Position numbers and translations under genes: made by a program
Shown here: piece by piece, positions 32,201-43,137 of the stretch
How the letters are laid out: each line of letters begins with the position of its first letter
Numbering within the stretch: the first letter of the stretch is position 1
Notes under the pieces: model-generated
Database searches by the model: none
What the model saw: only the letters and a program-made list of their open reading frames with translations
Told to the model about the DNA's origin: nothing
Origin: Clavelina lepadiformis
Lineage: Eukaryota; Chordata; Ascidiacea; Aplousobranchia; Clavelinidae
NCBI RefSeq assembly: GCF_947623445.1
Contig: NC_135240.1
Span: 26,040,001 to 26,104,000 of the forward strand
Direction: 5' to 3'
DNA length: 64,000 bases

Positions 32201-32836
32201 ATAGTGACATCACAAAGTTCTTGGCCAGACTTCCTGTCTCTGTTTAGGTTATTGTACAGATTCAACATGATATACATAAAATTTATAAAATTGCAGAAGA
32301 AAGTAAAAAAAATCACTTACACTGATTACAACACCCCTGTGTGATTGTGTAATTGTCATCAAACCCAACAATACGCCAAATTAGCACATGATAACCAATT
32401 TATTGTTTAAACTGACTGAAAGCAATTTAAGCCAAAGCAACAGGAATCACACTTTGGGATTAGTGGTTGTGATGATCATTATTTTTATCAAGTTGATTTG
32501 TGAATGCTGCGTGTTTCAAGTTCTTGGGCTGTTCTGCTTTGCTTGTTTGCCGAGTTATTATGCCGGCAAGCTATAATGATGGCATTTTTGTTTCATGTCC
32601 CCCCAAAAGCAATGACAAAAAGCAAACGATACAATATTTGTTATGCAGATGTTTCAGTCCACACTATAACGATTAGCAATGATTACATCAAATGGTAAAA
32701 AATTCAAGTTGTTCACTGTAACCCAATGAAATAGTTACCTATTTAGTTTCTCCAACAAACTGACAGCATGTTTACAGTAAACATCATTGACAGAACTTTC
32801 CTCAGGTATTCCTGGTCTTACTGCTGTTGAATTCAT
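26300..32836 (-). CDS. Kelch-like protein (BTB-BACK-Kelch)
   Basis: Twelve minus-strand exons, high to low: 32836-32739, 32239-32116, 31943-31790, 31714-31497, 31309-31163, 30755-30662, 30456-30341, 29057-28868, 27859-27728, 27487-27326, 27028-26878 and 26405-26300. Phases close at every junction and give 563 residues, a normal KLHL length. BTB: ELCDVTICIEQQEWLVHKCV through INYLYTGDISLNDNNV. BACK: residues about 125-275, with LNYDDVVAIL and LKYKALIGWIKHK. Kelch repeats: YVMGGGE, FVVEGYYGD, LYAMGDYHS, IYAIGGRD and FVVGG, each followed by a Trp block. KLHL proteins bring substrates to cullin-3 ubiquitin ligases. Which KLHL this matches is not clear. The last repeat is short. Introns hold two hAT-type miniature elements (27968-28609 and 30045-30219). 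Confidence 0.93.
27968..28609. mobile_element. hAT-type non-autonomous element
   Basis: Terminal inverted repeats CAGAGCTGGG and CCCAGCTCTG. The flanking 8-mers ATTCTATA and AGTCTACA match at 6 of 8 positions, as expected for an old hAT target duplication. No transposase frame is left. It lies in a Kelch-gene intron. A diverged relative lies at about 36760-37211. Confidence 0.7.
30045..30219. mobile_element. hAT-type miniature element (about 175 bp)
   Basis: Inverted ends AGGGATGTCCAACCT and AGGTTGGACATCCCTG enclose GGGCCGC-rich subterminal sequence, the familiar signature of one hAT group. Flanks TACTATAT and TACTATGA agree at 6 of 8. It lies in a Kelch-gene intron. Confidence 0.8.
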
Positions 32837-35062
32837 ATCATACGAGGAAGTATCAAAACTTCATTCAAAAATTAATTAAGCTAAAGCGCCAAAACAAATG
32901 CTTAGCCTTACACATGTTACAAATAACATTGTGGAGGTTGTTGTAGGATTCACATAAACTACACCTGTGTGAACCAAAATAAATATGCTTAAGATGTGTG
33001 CAAACAATAAATATACGTATCAGATATCACACTTACGGCTTGACGCTAATTGAACTGTTCACAATAATACTTTGTTAAACAGTTATTATCAACTAATTAT
33101 GCTCCTGTTAGATAATTTGCTAGAAATACAAATTGTTTAAGTTTGTTGGATAAAGACTAGACTTATGTGTAGAAATGTGTTGTAGTTCCAGAATGGAAAT
33201 TCAGCAGGATTAAAATTAAAACTTACCTTGCTAGATTGTACTAGCAATTGTTCCACATTTAGAAAGACTGAATGGTTCAGGATTTTTGTTTGCCAAAATT
33301 AACTAAACACAACTGTATCGTAATTTAAGTTTAGCCAAAGGTTAGAAGAAAGGACTTTTGAGTGGTTACCAAAACCTTTCATAACACAGAAAATGACATA
33401 AATGAACCAGACAGGAATCAATGAACTAACCAGAATTCATATATTTATCTATTCTATTTCCAAAATTATAAAAGTGCTACACTGACATTACTGGGACGAC
33501 AAAACTTACTAAATATCTTATTCATTTTGATTTCATATGATTTTGAATTTGCATACCAACAAAACCTAAATCGCACTCAAGCTTGTGTCATCATGCAAGC
33601 ATAAAAACTACCGTATTCCAAATTACAACATTTAAGCATGACACTTTATAATTAAAAAAGAGGGCTTTAAGTTTCTTGCTCAAGCTAATAAAAACTCTAT
33701 CGGTCTATCCCATGCATTAAGGTTTGACGATGAAATGTAGAAAGTTATGAAGGCATTGAAAAATAGTTTCTTAAGTATAACCGTACTACACTGAACTGGA
33801 GCCCTCAAAGGTCATGTCAAAACAGCACAAATACAGACAGCAGCTTGTAACTGGGTCCTAATTCTAACACTTGAATAATTCAAACTAGGTAATTAATTCT
33901 AAATTAAAACTGTGACAATTTCTTAAAATTCTATGTAATGTATACTATTTCTTAAGTTACCTCAAACTCTAAAGTTTAGCTCATGATTTCGAAATAATTA
34001 ACAAATATTGTTAATTTTATAGTGCTGTCTCTAATGTAGTGAGATTATTTTAATGGAGGTATTCAGGTATGTATTATTGGCAATCCTTTGTAATTCAACT
34101 GAGATACCTAACTTCAAAGAATTGCACAAAAAAGTTTGATTTCAAAGCTGTCACATCACATTTATAGGCAAGCATGGAAATGTATCTCCCTCTCTTACGC
34201 TCTCCCAAAAGCCAAAAACATCAATCATGTTATCATCAATTACATCTTTCAATATACGTGACATGGTATTTCACAGTGTTTTATTTCCAAAAATTAAATT
34301 CAGACAACATATAAGAGATGAAGAAAACTTAATATGAACACATTCAAAGTTTCAAAATTCATGGTATAACTAATACTCAAGAAAAACTGAAGTTTCTATC
34401 ATCAGGAAGTTTTATAACATGAATATGGAATATGAACTGTCCCGCAATTCAGTTTTTTTCCCAGCAAGTAGCAAAGACTTGTCAGTATTATTAGGGTTTC
34501 AATTTGAACAAGTGTTAACTTGAAGTACACAACCAGTTGGTAATTATTGAGAATGGGAGATGCAGAAGCTTAAAGGGAGGAGCAAGTCCAAAAACAAGTA
34601 AATCAACGAGCAATGATCATTGAATATACTGGTGGAAGAATCTTTAACAATACGGGCTGGTTGAGCAGTTATTGCAAAAATTGTATGCACATTTGGCCTC
34701 CTATTAGGACAGAGAGGGCAGTCAATATGCTTGATGACTGGGGTTTGTATTAGGTGTCGTAGGCTAGCTAACGCGTAATAATAAGTAGGTGATTAGTGAT
34801 TTGGACTTGCCCCTCACTTTAAACTTACACCAAGAAGGGGTCGTCAACAAGAAAACCAGACAAAAGAATAAACTCATTATGATTCAGGTGGCAACGGTTA
34901 TGACTTCACTCACACAACTACAAAGAAATATCATTATGCATTCTGACAAGGTGCAGCCGATTGTAAACATTTCATCAAATACTGACAATGACTTCTACTT
35001 TGGGTACGCATTATAAAAGGAAATGTACTCGTATTCCAAATTTCACCAGCGGTTTAACTGTA
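32837..35062. other. Intergenic between Kelch gene and ARL2
   Basis: 2.2 kb of AT-rich sequence. It should contain the Kelch promoter and the ARL2 3' UTR. Frames such as 34789-35016 have no recognisable domain. No RNA gene was seen. Confidence 0.55.
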
Positions 35063-37876
35063 CTAGTCTAAAGTGAAAATCCGACTTGAAATGTCATCAA
35101 GCATCCAATCAATCCCTTCCAGTAAATTTTGGCCAGTAACAGCGCTGCAGGGTAAAATGGACCAATGGTGAGTCTTGATGCTTTCCAAATCTAACACCTG
35201 CAAGCAGACAAACAATTAACTAATATTACAGATGACTTGTAAGCTAACAACGTTTGTATTTTTATGAAAGCATCAGGTGGGAATATTGGAATGTGAAATA
35301 AAATCTTACTTCTTTAATTTCAATGGCAGAAAGTGCTCCCGGCAGATCTTGTTTATTTGCGAAAACAAGAAGAGTAGCTCCTGCCAATCTCTGAGATGTT
35401 TATGTAATCAGTTAATATATGTCATAAAACCGTTATGTGTAATGTACCCCTATGCCTTATACCTATATATATATATAATCATGATTTTTATGACAAAAAG
35501 CTGAGTACTGTATCAGCAAGTTCTGAAGATTTGATAGACTTTATACGTAAACACACCAAATAGTCGCATTAATCACCTCCTCAACCAAAAGTTTGTGAAG
35601 TTCTTGAACACAATCTGCAAGTCTTCTTTTGTCTGCGCTGTCGACAACCCAAACCAACCCATCGGTGCTTTCAAAGTAGTTTCTCCAGTACGATCGCAGA
35701 GACTTTTGCCCACCTACGTCCCAGATGTTTAGTTTAAAGCTGCATGAATTGATATGAATACAGTGAATTTTGGTGACGGTGAATTCTTCATTTGTAACAA
35801 TACAGAAAAGTTTATTTATTTATTTATTTATAGTTTATTTAAAACTATACAGTTAATGTTTACTTAATTCCAAACCTATGATACAACTCAAAGTCACTTA
35901 AATAGTCCTGGCAAAATTTCAATACAGTAATTGCAATCATATTAACTTTTGATAACTCAAAGCAAACTAATAAATCATTTTAGCTTCGGGTAATGAGTTG
36001 TTATTGATGTTTTATTTTGTTTATAAAAGTATAGCTTCAATAGGTGTGTTACACTACATAAGCCTACAAAGTTGGGCAGGATTTAACCATTTACTATATA
36101 CATTTTAAGTATGATACTGGAAAGTGGACTTGTATTTTTAAAAGTTTAATGGCAGCAAAAGGGGTCGAGACTAATTCAAACAAAACACAGTGGGGTTATG
36201 GGATGACAAAATCATTTTTTACGTTTAACAATCATGACAAAAATTTATCAATGCTATTGTTTATTTTTTGCCATTGACTGAGAGATGAAAATAACAAACC
36301 GGTAACACTTATATCACAATAAAACAGAACACGCGTGAAAGCAAGTTACTGGGACAAACAATTTCCTAGTTAAGCTTCTCCAGCCTCATGGTATTCAATG
36401 ACCAATAATAAATTCATCACAAGTATATATATGAAATATTTTTTCACAAAATGGAAAACACACAAAATAGATACAAATGCTTGGATTAAAAACATGAATT
36501 AAGTATCTGAACTGTTTTAAAACTATAATTTTATGTAGCAAATAAATTATGACTGTTTTTAATACTAGTTTCACACACGATTTTTGCTCCATAAAGTTTA
36601 CAGCAAACAAAACAATATGCAGCACTAAGCACGTTGGAAACATGTGATGGTGGTTCAAAAGAAACTCTTTGTTTTTTAGGCTGACAACAACGGTAAATGA
36701 AACAGGTGGCTGATGAGGTGATGGAAAGGACTCAAACAGATGAACTGAGAAACCACCATAGTATCGTAATTTGCTTCACGTAGCCGTTATTTTTATAACT
36801 TAACCGAAGAGCTATGAAACTGAAGAATAATAAATTATTGAACGTCGGTATCTACAATTCTAGAAGGTTCTTAATATTCTGCTTGTCCATTAATCATTTG
36901 TGAAAGGTGTGATTAAAACAAAGACTCAGCATCGAGTTCCTTGAACTTTTCTAACATTTGTCTTGAATAATGGTAAGCAAATATTAGGCTAGAATTTACA
37001 CAATTTACAAATAGACACACAATTTACAATGAAAATTTGCAATATATCAATGCGATTGGTTTTCGAAAATGCACCGGAATTAAAACATTAAATATCATTT
37101 TAATTCGTAAAAAGAGCGAGAGGGTGAGCAGCAAAACGAGCGCTCTTTTCTCTATAGAAAAGCAGAAGTGCGAGCGATGCTCTTTTTAAAAGAGTGGTTA
37201 CCCAGCTCTGTGTACAAGTGTTTGATAAGGTTACGTGCATAGAACAAAATCCTCATACCTTAGGCTTAGACAAACAATTTAAGATCAAGTCAACATTTAA
37301 CGTTATTCCAAACCGAGATTGTAAATCTTAATCACTTACCCTCGATGTTCAACAGTTTTAATGTTGAATCCTAAAGTTGGTGATATAGTATTGATGTCAT
37401 CTCCAATAAACTTCTTCAGAATAGTTGTTTTTCCTGCATTGTCAAGTCCACTGCAAGATAGTTTTAAGGAAGCAACCAAAATAATAATTATATAGCCTAC
37501 ATAAGTTAACATTCTATTTTAGTAATTTGAGGTCTACTAATTTTTGTCCTTTATTTTTTGAACTTTGAGACCTTCCAGCGTTTTTGAAATCTACAAACAA
37601 CTGGTTTTATACCAATTGGAAGCTTGACCATATTTATAATAAGATATTCGAAAAATGTTATGCTTTCCAGTCTGGCTGAGAATAAAAACTTTAATACCAT
37701 ACCACAACATTGAATTTTTTCTGGCAAAGTCTGGAAGAAAACTAGGCTACATCGGTAGGCTAGTTATTTTACAGAGTTAAGGAACGAAAAAGTAAAATCA
37801 CTAAAGGATACAGCATAAGAATTCTAACTTCTTTTTCCTTTTGCTTCATTTTCTTCAAAATTGTGAGTAAACCCAT
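35063..37876 (-). CDS. ARL2: ARL2 small GTPase
   Basis: Five minus-strand exons, 37876-37812, 37450-37340, 35739-35577, 35390-35310 and 35197-35063, give 184 residues, exactly the length of human ARL2. Start [21 protein letters not shown]-loop GLDNAGKTT; switch region [40 protein letters not shown]; base-recognition motif NKQD; C-terminus [16 protein letters not shown]2 binds GTP and acts with tubulin cofactor D and PDE6D/UNC119 in tubulin folding, lipidated-cargo release and mitochondrial roles. The sequence is highly conserved and the call is firm. Intron 1 has a U12-type donor (GTATCCTTT) and a branch-like TTCCTTAAA close to its acceptor. Divergent from SLC3A2, with 1.6 kb between start codons. 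Confidence 0.97.
36255..36345 (+). repeat. Dispersed repeat, copy B
   Basis: Diverged relative of 3615-3735 (TTTATTTTTTGCCATTGACTG, then AACCGGTAACACTTATATCA, then AATAAAACA). It lies inside an ARL2 intron. Confidence 0.4.
36760..37211. mobile_element. Diverged fragment related to the hAT element at 27968
   Basis: It shares blocks with the right two thirds of 27968-28609 in the same order (TCTACAATTCTAGAAGGTTC, ATTAATCATTTGTG, AGAAAAGC, and the end ACCCAGCTCTG). The left terminus is not recognisable. It lies in an ARL2 intron. Confidence 0.6.
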
Positions 37877-38098
37877 GACGAACTGATTTAACAATTCACC
37901 TTCGGACCAATAACACACTTTTCCACTTCAATCCTATAAGGTTAATTTATTAAAACTAGGCTGTTTAGGCTGTTAATTAACCAATTTTATTACGCTTTCC
38001 TGAATTAATCATGCGTACAACACATGAATTCCTGGTTTCAAATTGTCTATGCAAAAAATCCCCGAAATCAAAATTGCCCGATAGAATTAGAAATGAGT

Positions 38099-38162
38099 GT
38101 CCAGAACATAGATATCTTATATATAATAACGTTATTATATATAAGATATCTATGGTCCAGAA
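38099..38162. mobile_element. 48-bp perfect palindrome with 8-bp direct flanks
   Basis: 38107-38154 is a loop-free inverted repeat with 24-bp arms (CATAGATATCTT... centred on AACGTT). GTCCAGAA stands on both sides (38099-38106 and 38155-38162), like a transposition target duplication. It may be two terminal repeats joined with nothing between them. A weaker relative is at 52463-52500. Confidence 0.6.
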
Positions 38163-39385
38163 GTACTGCTCATTAATTTTGTTTTAATTTAAGCTCTGAT
38201 TTCATAAATATTATGTAAACTCTAAAGCACCCTAAAGCTTTGATACTTATTCACGTTATATTGAAAATGAGTATAAATTGATAGCCTGAAACCATTCATT
38301 TCCCTGCAAAATAATTGAATTCATCGAAATACGAAAACTGTTTCCTAAGTTAGTAAGTCCGTCTAGTTCTTAAGAAATAGGCTTAGGTGTAGTCACGACC
38401 AAGACATAAGTTTATATTGAGATAAAAATTAGTATCACTTAAATTTCTTGTACCGTAGGTATTGTGACGATTACGTCACGACTCACGAGTTGTTTTTGAG
38501 ATGTTTGGAATTTAATTTGGGATTTTGTAATTCAGTTGTTTACCAGACTTGAGTTTTCCTTAATGACGTCAGATAATTTCCTCGCTTGAACTAGTTTGCC
38601 ACATATATATACTTTGTGTCCTATAATAAACAAAATGAGACTTTATAATTTAGTAATATATATAGACAGAAATTAAACAAACAGCAGAAGCAAACCGTTC
38701 GAGAAATGACAACCATCTCATCGAGTCAGAAGAAAAACAATTACCAATTCAACCAACCTCGCTTTTAAAATTTGTCATGGTATTAGCCTAGACTGCAGTT
38801 AATTTTGATTTATAGCTTCGTATAATTTAAAAGTTAAGAAAAAGTGTAAAGAATTGTATTTCCTACTTGAAGGACGATTTATTTTTTGTCACGCTTCTGG
38901 ACTTAACTTAACTCGTTTAACCATATCGTTTGAGCAGGACACAACTTTTTAGTTTACCAGCAAAGTTTAGTGTAGTTTAATTTTGTGGTTTTTATTTATT
39001 TTTACTGGTTTATCGCTATTGGTTCTTATGTTTGTCGGTTATGACGGTGTTTGTAAATTCATTTTGTTTAAATTTATTTTCACAAACTGATGATGACCAT
39101 TACATGACCTTTACGTTTTACTTTATAATTCAGTATGTAGGAAAATTTTTATTTCACTGCAAAACACTTGATTTACAGCAAGTAATCTTTCACTTGTGCC
39201 CGTGCATTCTGTGGTGTTTTTATTAATCGTTTTTGTTAATCGTTTTGTTTTTTTTCTTCGCAACGCAATACCGCATGATACCTAGTATTTGTATTTTCGA
39301 TGTCTATGATTACTGTTTCACTCCACAGCATATTGGTTTCATCTGACACAGGATATTACCGGTTAAAACCGGTTTACACGTAACG

Positions 39386-39393
39386 TTGCGTCA
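39386..39393 (-). promoter_or_regulatory. C/EBP-ATF-like site upstream of SLC3A2
   Basis: TTGCGTCA, read TGACGCAA on the minus strand, lies 129 bp before the SLC3A2 start codon. It resembles ATF4/C-EBP composite sites. Mammalian SLC3A2 is an ATF4 target, but the motif is short and could be chance. Confidence 0.25.
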
Positions 39394-39521
39394 TCTCCTG
39401 TCCTTGTCGGAATTGTGGCGTTGTTGCGTTGTCATTCCACCAATTCGTGTAGCGCTAGTTGAGCGAGGCTTTGTTGCTAAGAAAATTTTCTATTATTGGA
39501 AATTAAAACTACTGAATAATC

Positions 39522-42500
39522 ATGGGAAGTCCAGAGAAACCGATAGATGTTGAAATGGGTGATATGAACGATGAAACGAAGCAGCTTAACCCCGATGTTA
39601 AAACTGACAGTGAGCTAAAAGAAGAAGATAAGGAGGAACGTTTCACTGGCCTCAAGAAAGAAGAGCTTATGGGTTAGTTGTAATATGTCTATACATACAT
39701 ACCGCTGCTACGAATTTATTGTATTGATGACGAAGTAGACATTTGTGTCATGTTTTTTGCATGTAGCCAACTGCTAAGGTATCAAACATACAGTTCTAAA
39801 TGTGTCGTCACTTTGCCTTTTCAGAAATTGCTAACCAGCCTCATTGGGTGCGTGCTAGGTGGGCATTATTCATCATTTTCTGGATAATATGGGTCGCCAT
39901 GTTGGCTGGTGCCATTTTTATTGTGGTAACAGCTCCAAAATGTAAACCGGAACCAACTCCACAGTGGTATCAAGACGTTGTAGTTTATGAAGCCAAGGTC
40001 GATGAATTTGCCCAAAACTTTAAAGGTAGCCCCATAACAATTAGATCTTACTTTTAAAGTGATGGTAGTTTTAATAGAAAAACAAAACCATTTAAACAAA
40101 CATATCGATGTGTAGGCTATTACATTTCACTCATAGCAGTGTATGTCTGGATTATACTATAAATAAAGCGATGCATATTTTCATACAGGAATGGAAGATC
40201 ATTTGGATTATGTAAGCAAGTCACTTTTTTCAAAAGCTGTCATGGTAGCTGGCGCTGGAAAAGAATCAGACCCAGCAGCAGTTACCAATAATGATGATGC
40301 TGGGTTTGAAAGTTTGGTTAAAACTGCAAATGAGAAAGGTTAGTATCAGCATTGTGTTACCAACAAAGTTAATAATTTAAATTTTGGCAAAAAAATAAGT
40401 TGCACAGTATGTAAACAACGATCAAATGATATGATTGATTTCTGAACATTTGGATATTGATTTTGACTTTTTTATGCTATGGCAGTTGTAGCTGAAATTA
40501 GTTAAATAATTTCGAATCATGATATTTCTTATGACTTTGTTTTTGAATTCTTTGTCAATACAGAGATGAAGGTGATGGTTGATATCCCTGTTGACACCTT
40601 GTCGACGATGCACGACAATTTTGCTCAGAGTGCGACTGCTGCTTGTGCGTCAGATGCAAGTGGCATGTACTGCAACTTTTTTGTATGGAAAGCAAATGGA
40701 AGCACTTCTAATACTGTAGGTCTTACACATTGATAAATATCCCTTTGGAAGTTATTAAAATAATACGGTACTGTACGTTAATTAATTATTAATTGCTTTC
40801 TTGATGCAGGATGATTATGCTGAATGGGTTTACAATCCTGATAGAATGGCCAACTACAAAGTAAGCAAGGACAGCCCCAATCGTGCATTCCTAAACTATG
40901 AAAGCCCTAAAGCTTGGGAATTTGTTAAGGTAAACTAATCTCTCTGTTAGTTAGTCTGTTCATGATATCTCGCCATTGACAACTTAACATTTGAAACTTG
41001 GGAAATATAATTTGGTTGATAGTTGACATTTTTTATTTCAGATGCTTGTCAAGTCCTGGTTTGATCGGAAAGTGGACGGCATTCAAATACGGGACGTTGG
41101 ACATGTTCAAAACATTGAACCCAACAAATTAGTCAAAGATATTTGGGAAAAATTCTACACAAATGAAACCTCCAATGAGTGAGTATCTTTCTGTTTGTAT
41201 AGGGTTTTTATTTAATTGACATTCGATTGAATTATTTATATATTCAGTTTTCAATATTTATTCACTATTCAGTAATTACTAATTAGGTTTAGTAAATTTT
41301 TTGTTTTTAGAAAGCTGCTTCTGTAATTATTTTGTTTACGTAGTTCTTCTAAAAATAAGAAAAACTTACCCAACTTTTTCAGAGCTCTGTTTGTCTACTC
41401 ATCATCACCAAATCCAGAACTTAATCCGGTCATGCTTGATGTGAACAACACAAACACTGGAAAAAGTCCCATGATTTTGAGCGACCACTTGTCATCTCAC
41501 GCCAATCTTGAAGCAGCAGGAAAAATGATGAGAGATGCCATTGAAGGATGGAGAAATTCTACTCGCCAGATTGGAGCAAACTTGGTATAATTTGCTTCCT
41601 TTGCTAAATTGTGTATTTTATTAAGTTTTTAGCTTATTGTGTGTCGTAGAGAACAAGTTGAGCCAGCCACGCAATGTTAATTTTTGCAGTTGACTTTATG
41701 TGTGTTTTCATTTTGTTCCAGCTAACTCCATTGGGTGGTTCACTTGTGGAGACTCGATTCTCGAACACAAGCATGGGAGCTGCTCTTAACCTTCTGTCAA
41801 TTTCAATACCTGGTGTACCAGTTATTAGGTCCGGTGATGAGGTTGGCGCCTCATCTCCAGTCCTGACATGGGAAGCATCTGATCCAGATGTTAGTCTTCA
41901 CATCTTGTGCCTTTTCTTCACTTTAATCGTATTTATGACAACGTTTTCTCTGTTGTCTTAAGAGTGCACCTGTCAATTCTTCCAACGTTGTTCTAAACAC
42001 CGTCACGGCTGCAACAGTAAGAAAAGTGGAGGGAATTCAAGCCATGCAGTCTCTGCGTTACGATACACGCAATGAAGATACAAAGTTCAGCTTTATTGAT
42101 ACTGGTAAAAACATTTTAACTGTGAAACTTGCTTGAACATCAGATAATAGTTATAACCTTGCCCCTCGTTTTATAACAGACAACAACAATGTGATCGCAT
42201 TCCATCGCAAATGGGACACTAAACCCTCTGTTTTGGTCGTGAGCAATTTGAGTCCCAGCGCTCAAACAGTGAACGTTGTTTCATCATCCGGTCTTATGGA
42301 TAAGAAAAAACCAGCCAAAAAAGCCAAGGTGAGTCAAACTTGAAATTTATCGCCCTTCCAGATAAGGCAGCACGTCTGCTTTGACTAACAGTCCTCGTAT
42401 GTATAACTAATCTATATCCGGTAAATAACTATTTGTTTTTCACAGGTTGTAGTGTCTTCTTCTGCGGCTTTTGGGGATGGTAAACTGGTTGAATTGGATA

Positions 42501-42544
42501 AAGTGAACTTGCCGTCTGGCACAACTCTGATCTTGGGCGCCTAG
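39522..42544 (+). CDS. SLC3A2: 4F2 heavy chain (CD98hc)-like amino acid transporter subunit
   Basis: Eleven exons: 39522-39672, 39825-40025, 40189-40338, 40564-40715, 40810-40929, 41042-41178, 41383-41584, 41722-41889, 41963-42104, 42180-42328 and 42446-42544; 556 residues with all phases closed. Type II membrane protein: acidic cytosolic N-terminus ending in KKEELM, the conserved WVRARWALFIIFW block, one membrane segment (residues 63-85), then Cys90 (VTAPKCKP), the position that forms a disulfide with the SLC7 light chain in mammals. The ectodomain is alpha-amylase-like (QWYQDVVVYEAK, VDGIQIRDVGHVQ, IPGVPVIRSGDEVG) and has no evident catalytic triad, as in 4F2hc. It escorts LAT-type transporters to the plasma membrane. 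rBAT/SLC3A1 is an alternative, but the short ectodomain and N-terminal motif favour 4F2hc. Confidence 0.94.
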
Positions 42545-43137
42545 GCATCACCAGTTTGTTTCATCTAAATCTAATTAGTGGATTGTAAACCACCCAACTC
42601 AGAATTGCCCATCAAAATTTTTACTTTTCGAAATGTTTTGCCTATACTGTATATTCAAATAGTATAATTCGGTTTAACAATAAATTAATTTGAATAATGA
42701 ATTGATTTATCTTCCCATTGTCTTCGTTTATGAACTGAATTATCGTCTCAGTGTCTGCGTTTGTATCTGGCTGTCGTCTGTGTTCCTACTTAAAGTTTTT
42801 CCGCATGTGCTGACATCGCTCAAAAGTATCCGTAAACACCAGTTTTGTCTCTAACAGCATGTTACAGGAAAGTTACACAAAGTGCAAATTCAAATACAGA
42901 CTTCACAGTATGCAGAAAATTAATCTACTTAATTTGCTGAAACAGTGAAACTTCATGAATTACGTTGATGCGGTGCATGTCGTATAATAAAAATTATAAT
43001 CAAGTTTTCAATGTGATGCATTTGTCTTACTGTGGAGGAATTTTGGACAACAAGCAAAGTTGAACCTGAGATTTTGACAATGGCTTCTGTACCTTGAAGT
43101 TTTGAGACATTGATGCCAGCGGTCGATTGATTCTCAA
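42545..43137. other. Convergent intergenic SLC3A2/LRRC74
   Basis: 593 bp with no gene; it holds the 3' UTRs of both converging genes. Confidence 0.6.
42679..42684 (+). terminator. Poly(A) signal of SLC3A2
   Basis: AATAAA about 135 bp after the stop codon. Confidence 0.55.

Larger units (their letters stand above)
37877..39521. other. Divergent intergenic ARL2/SLC3A2
   Basis: Presumed promoters of both genes. It holds a 48-bp perfect palindrome (38107-38154). A 64-codon frame at 39032-39226 has no recognisable domain. An ATF4-type site is noted at 39386. Confidence 0.6.
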
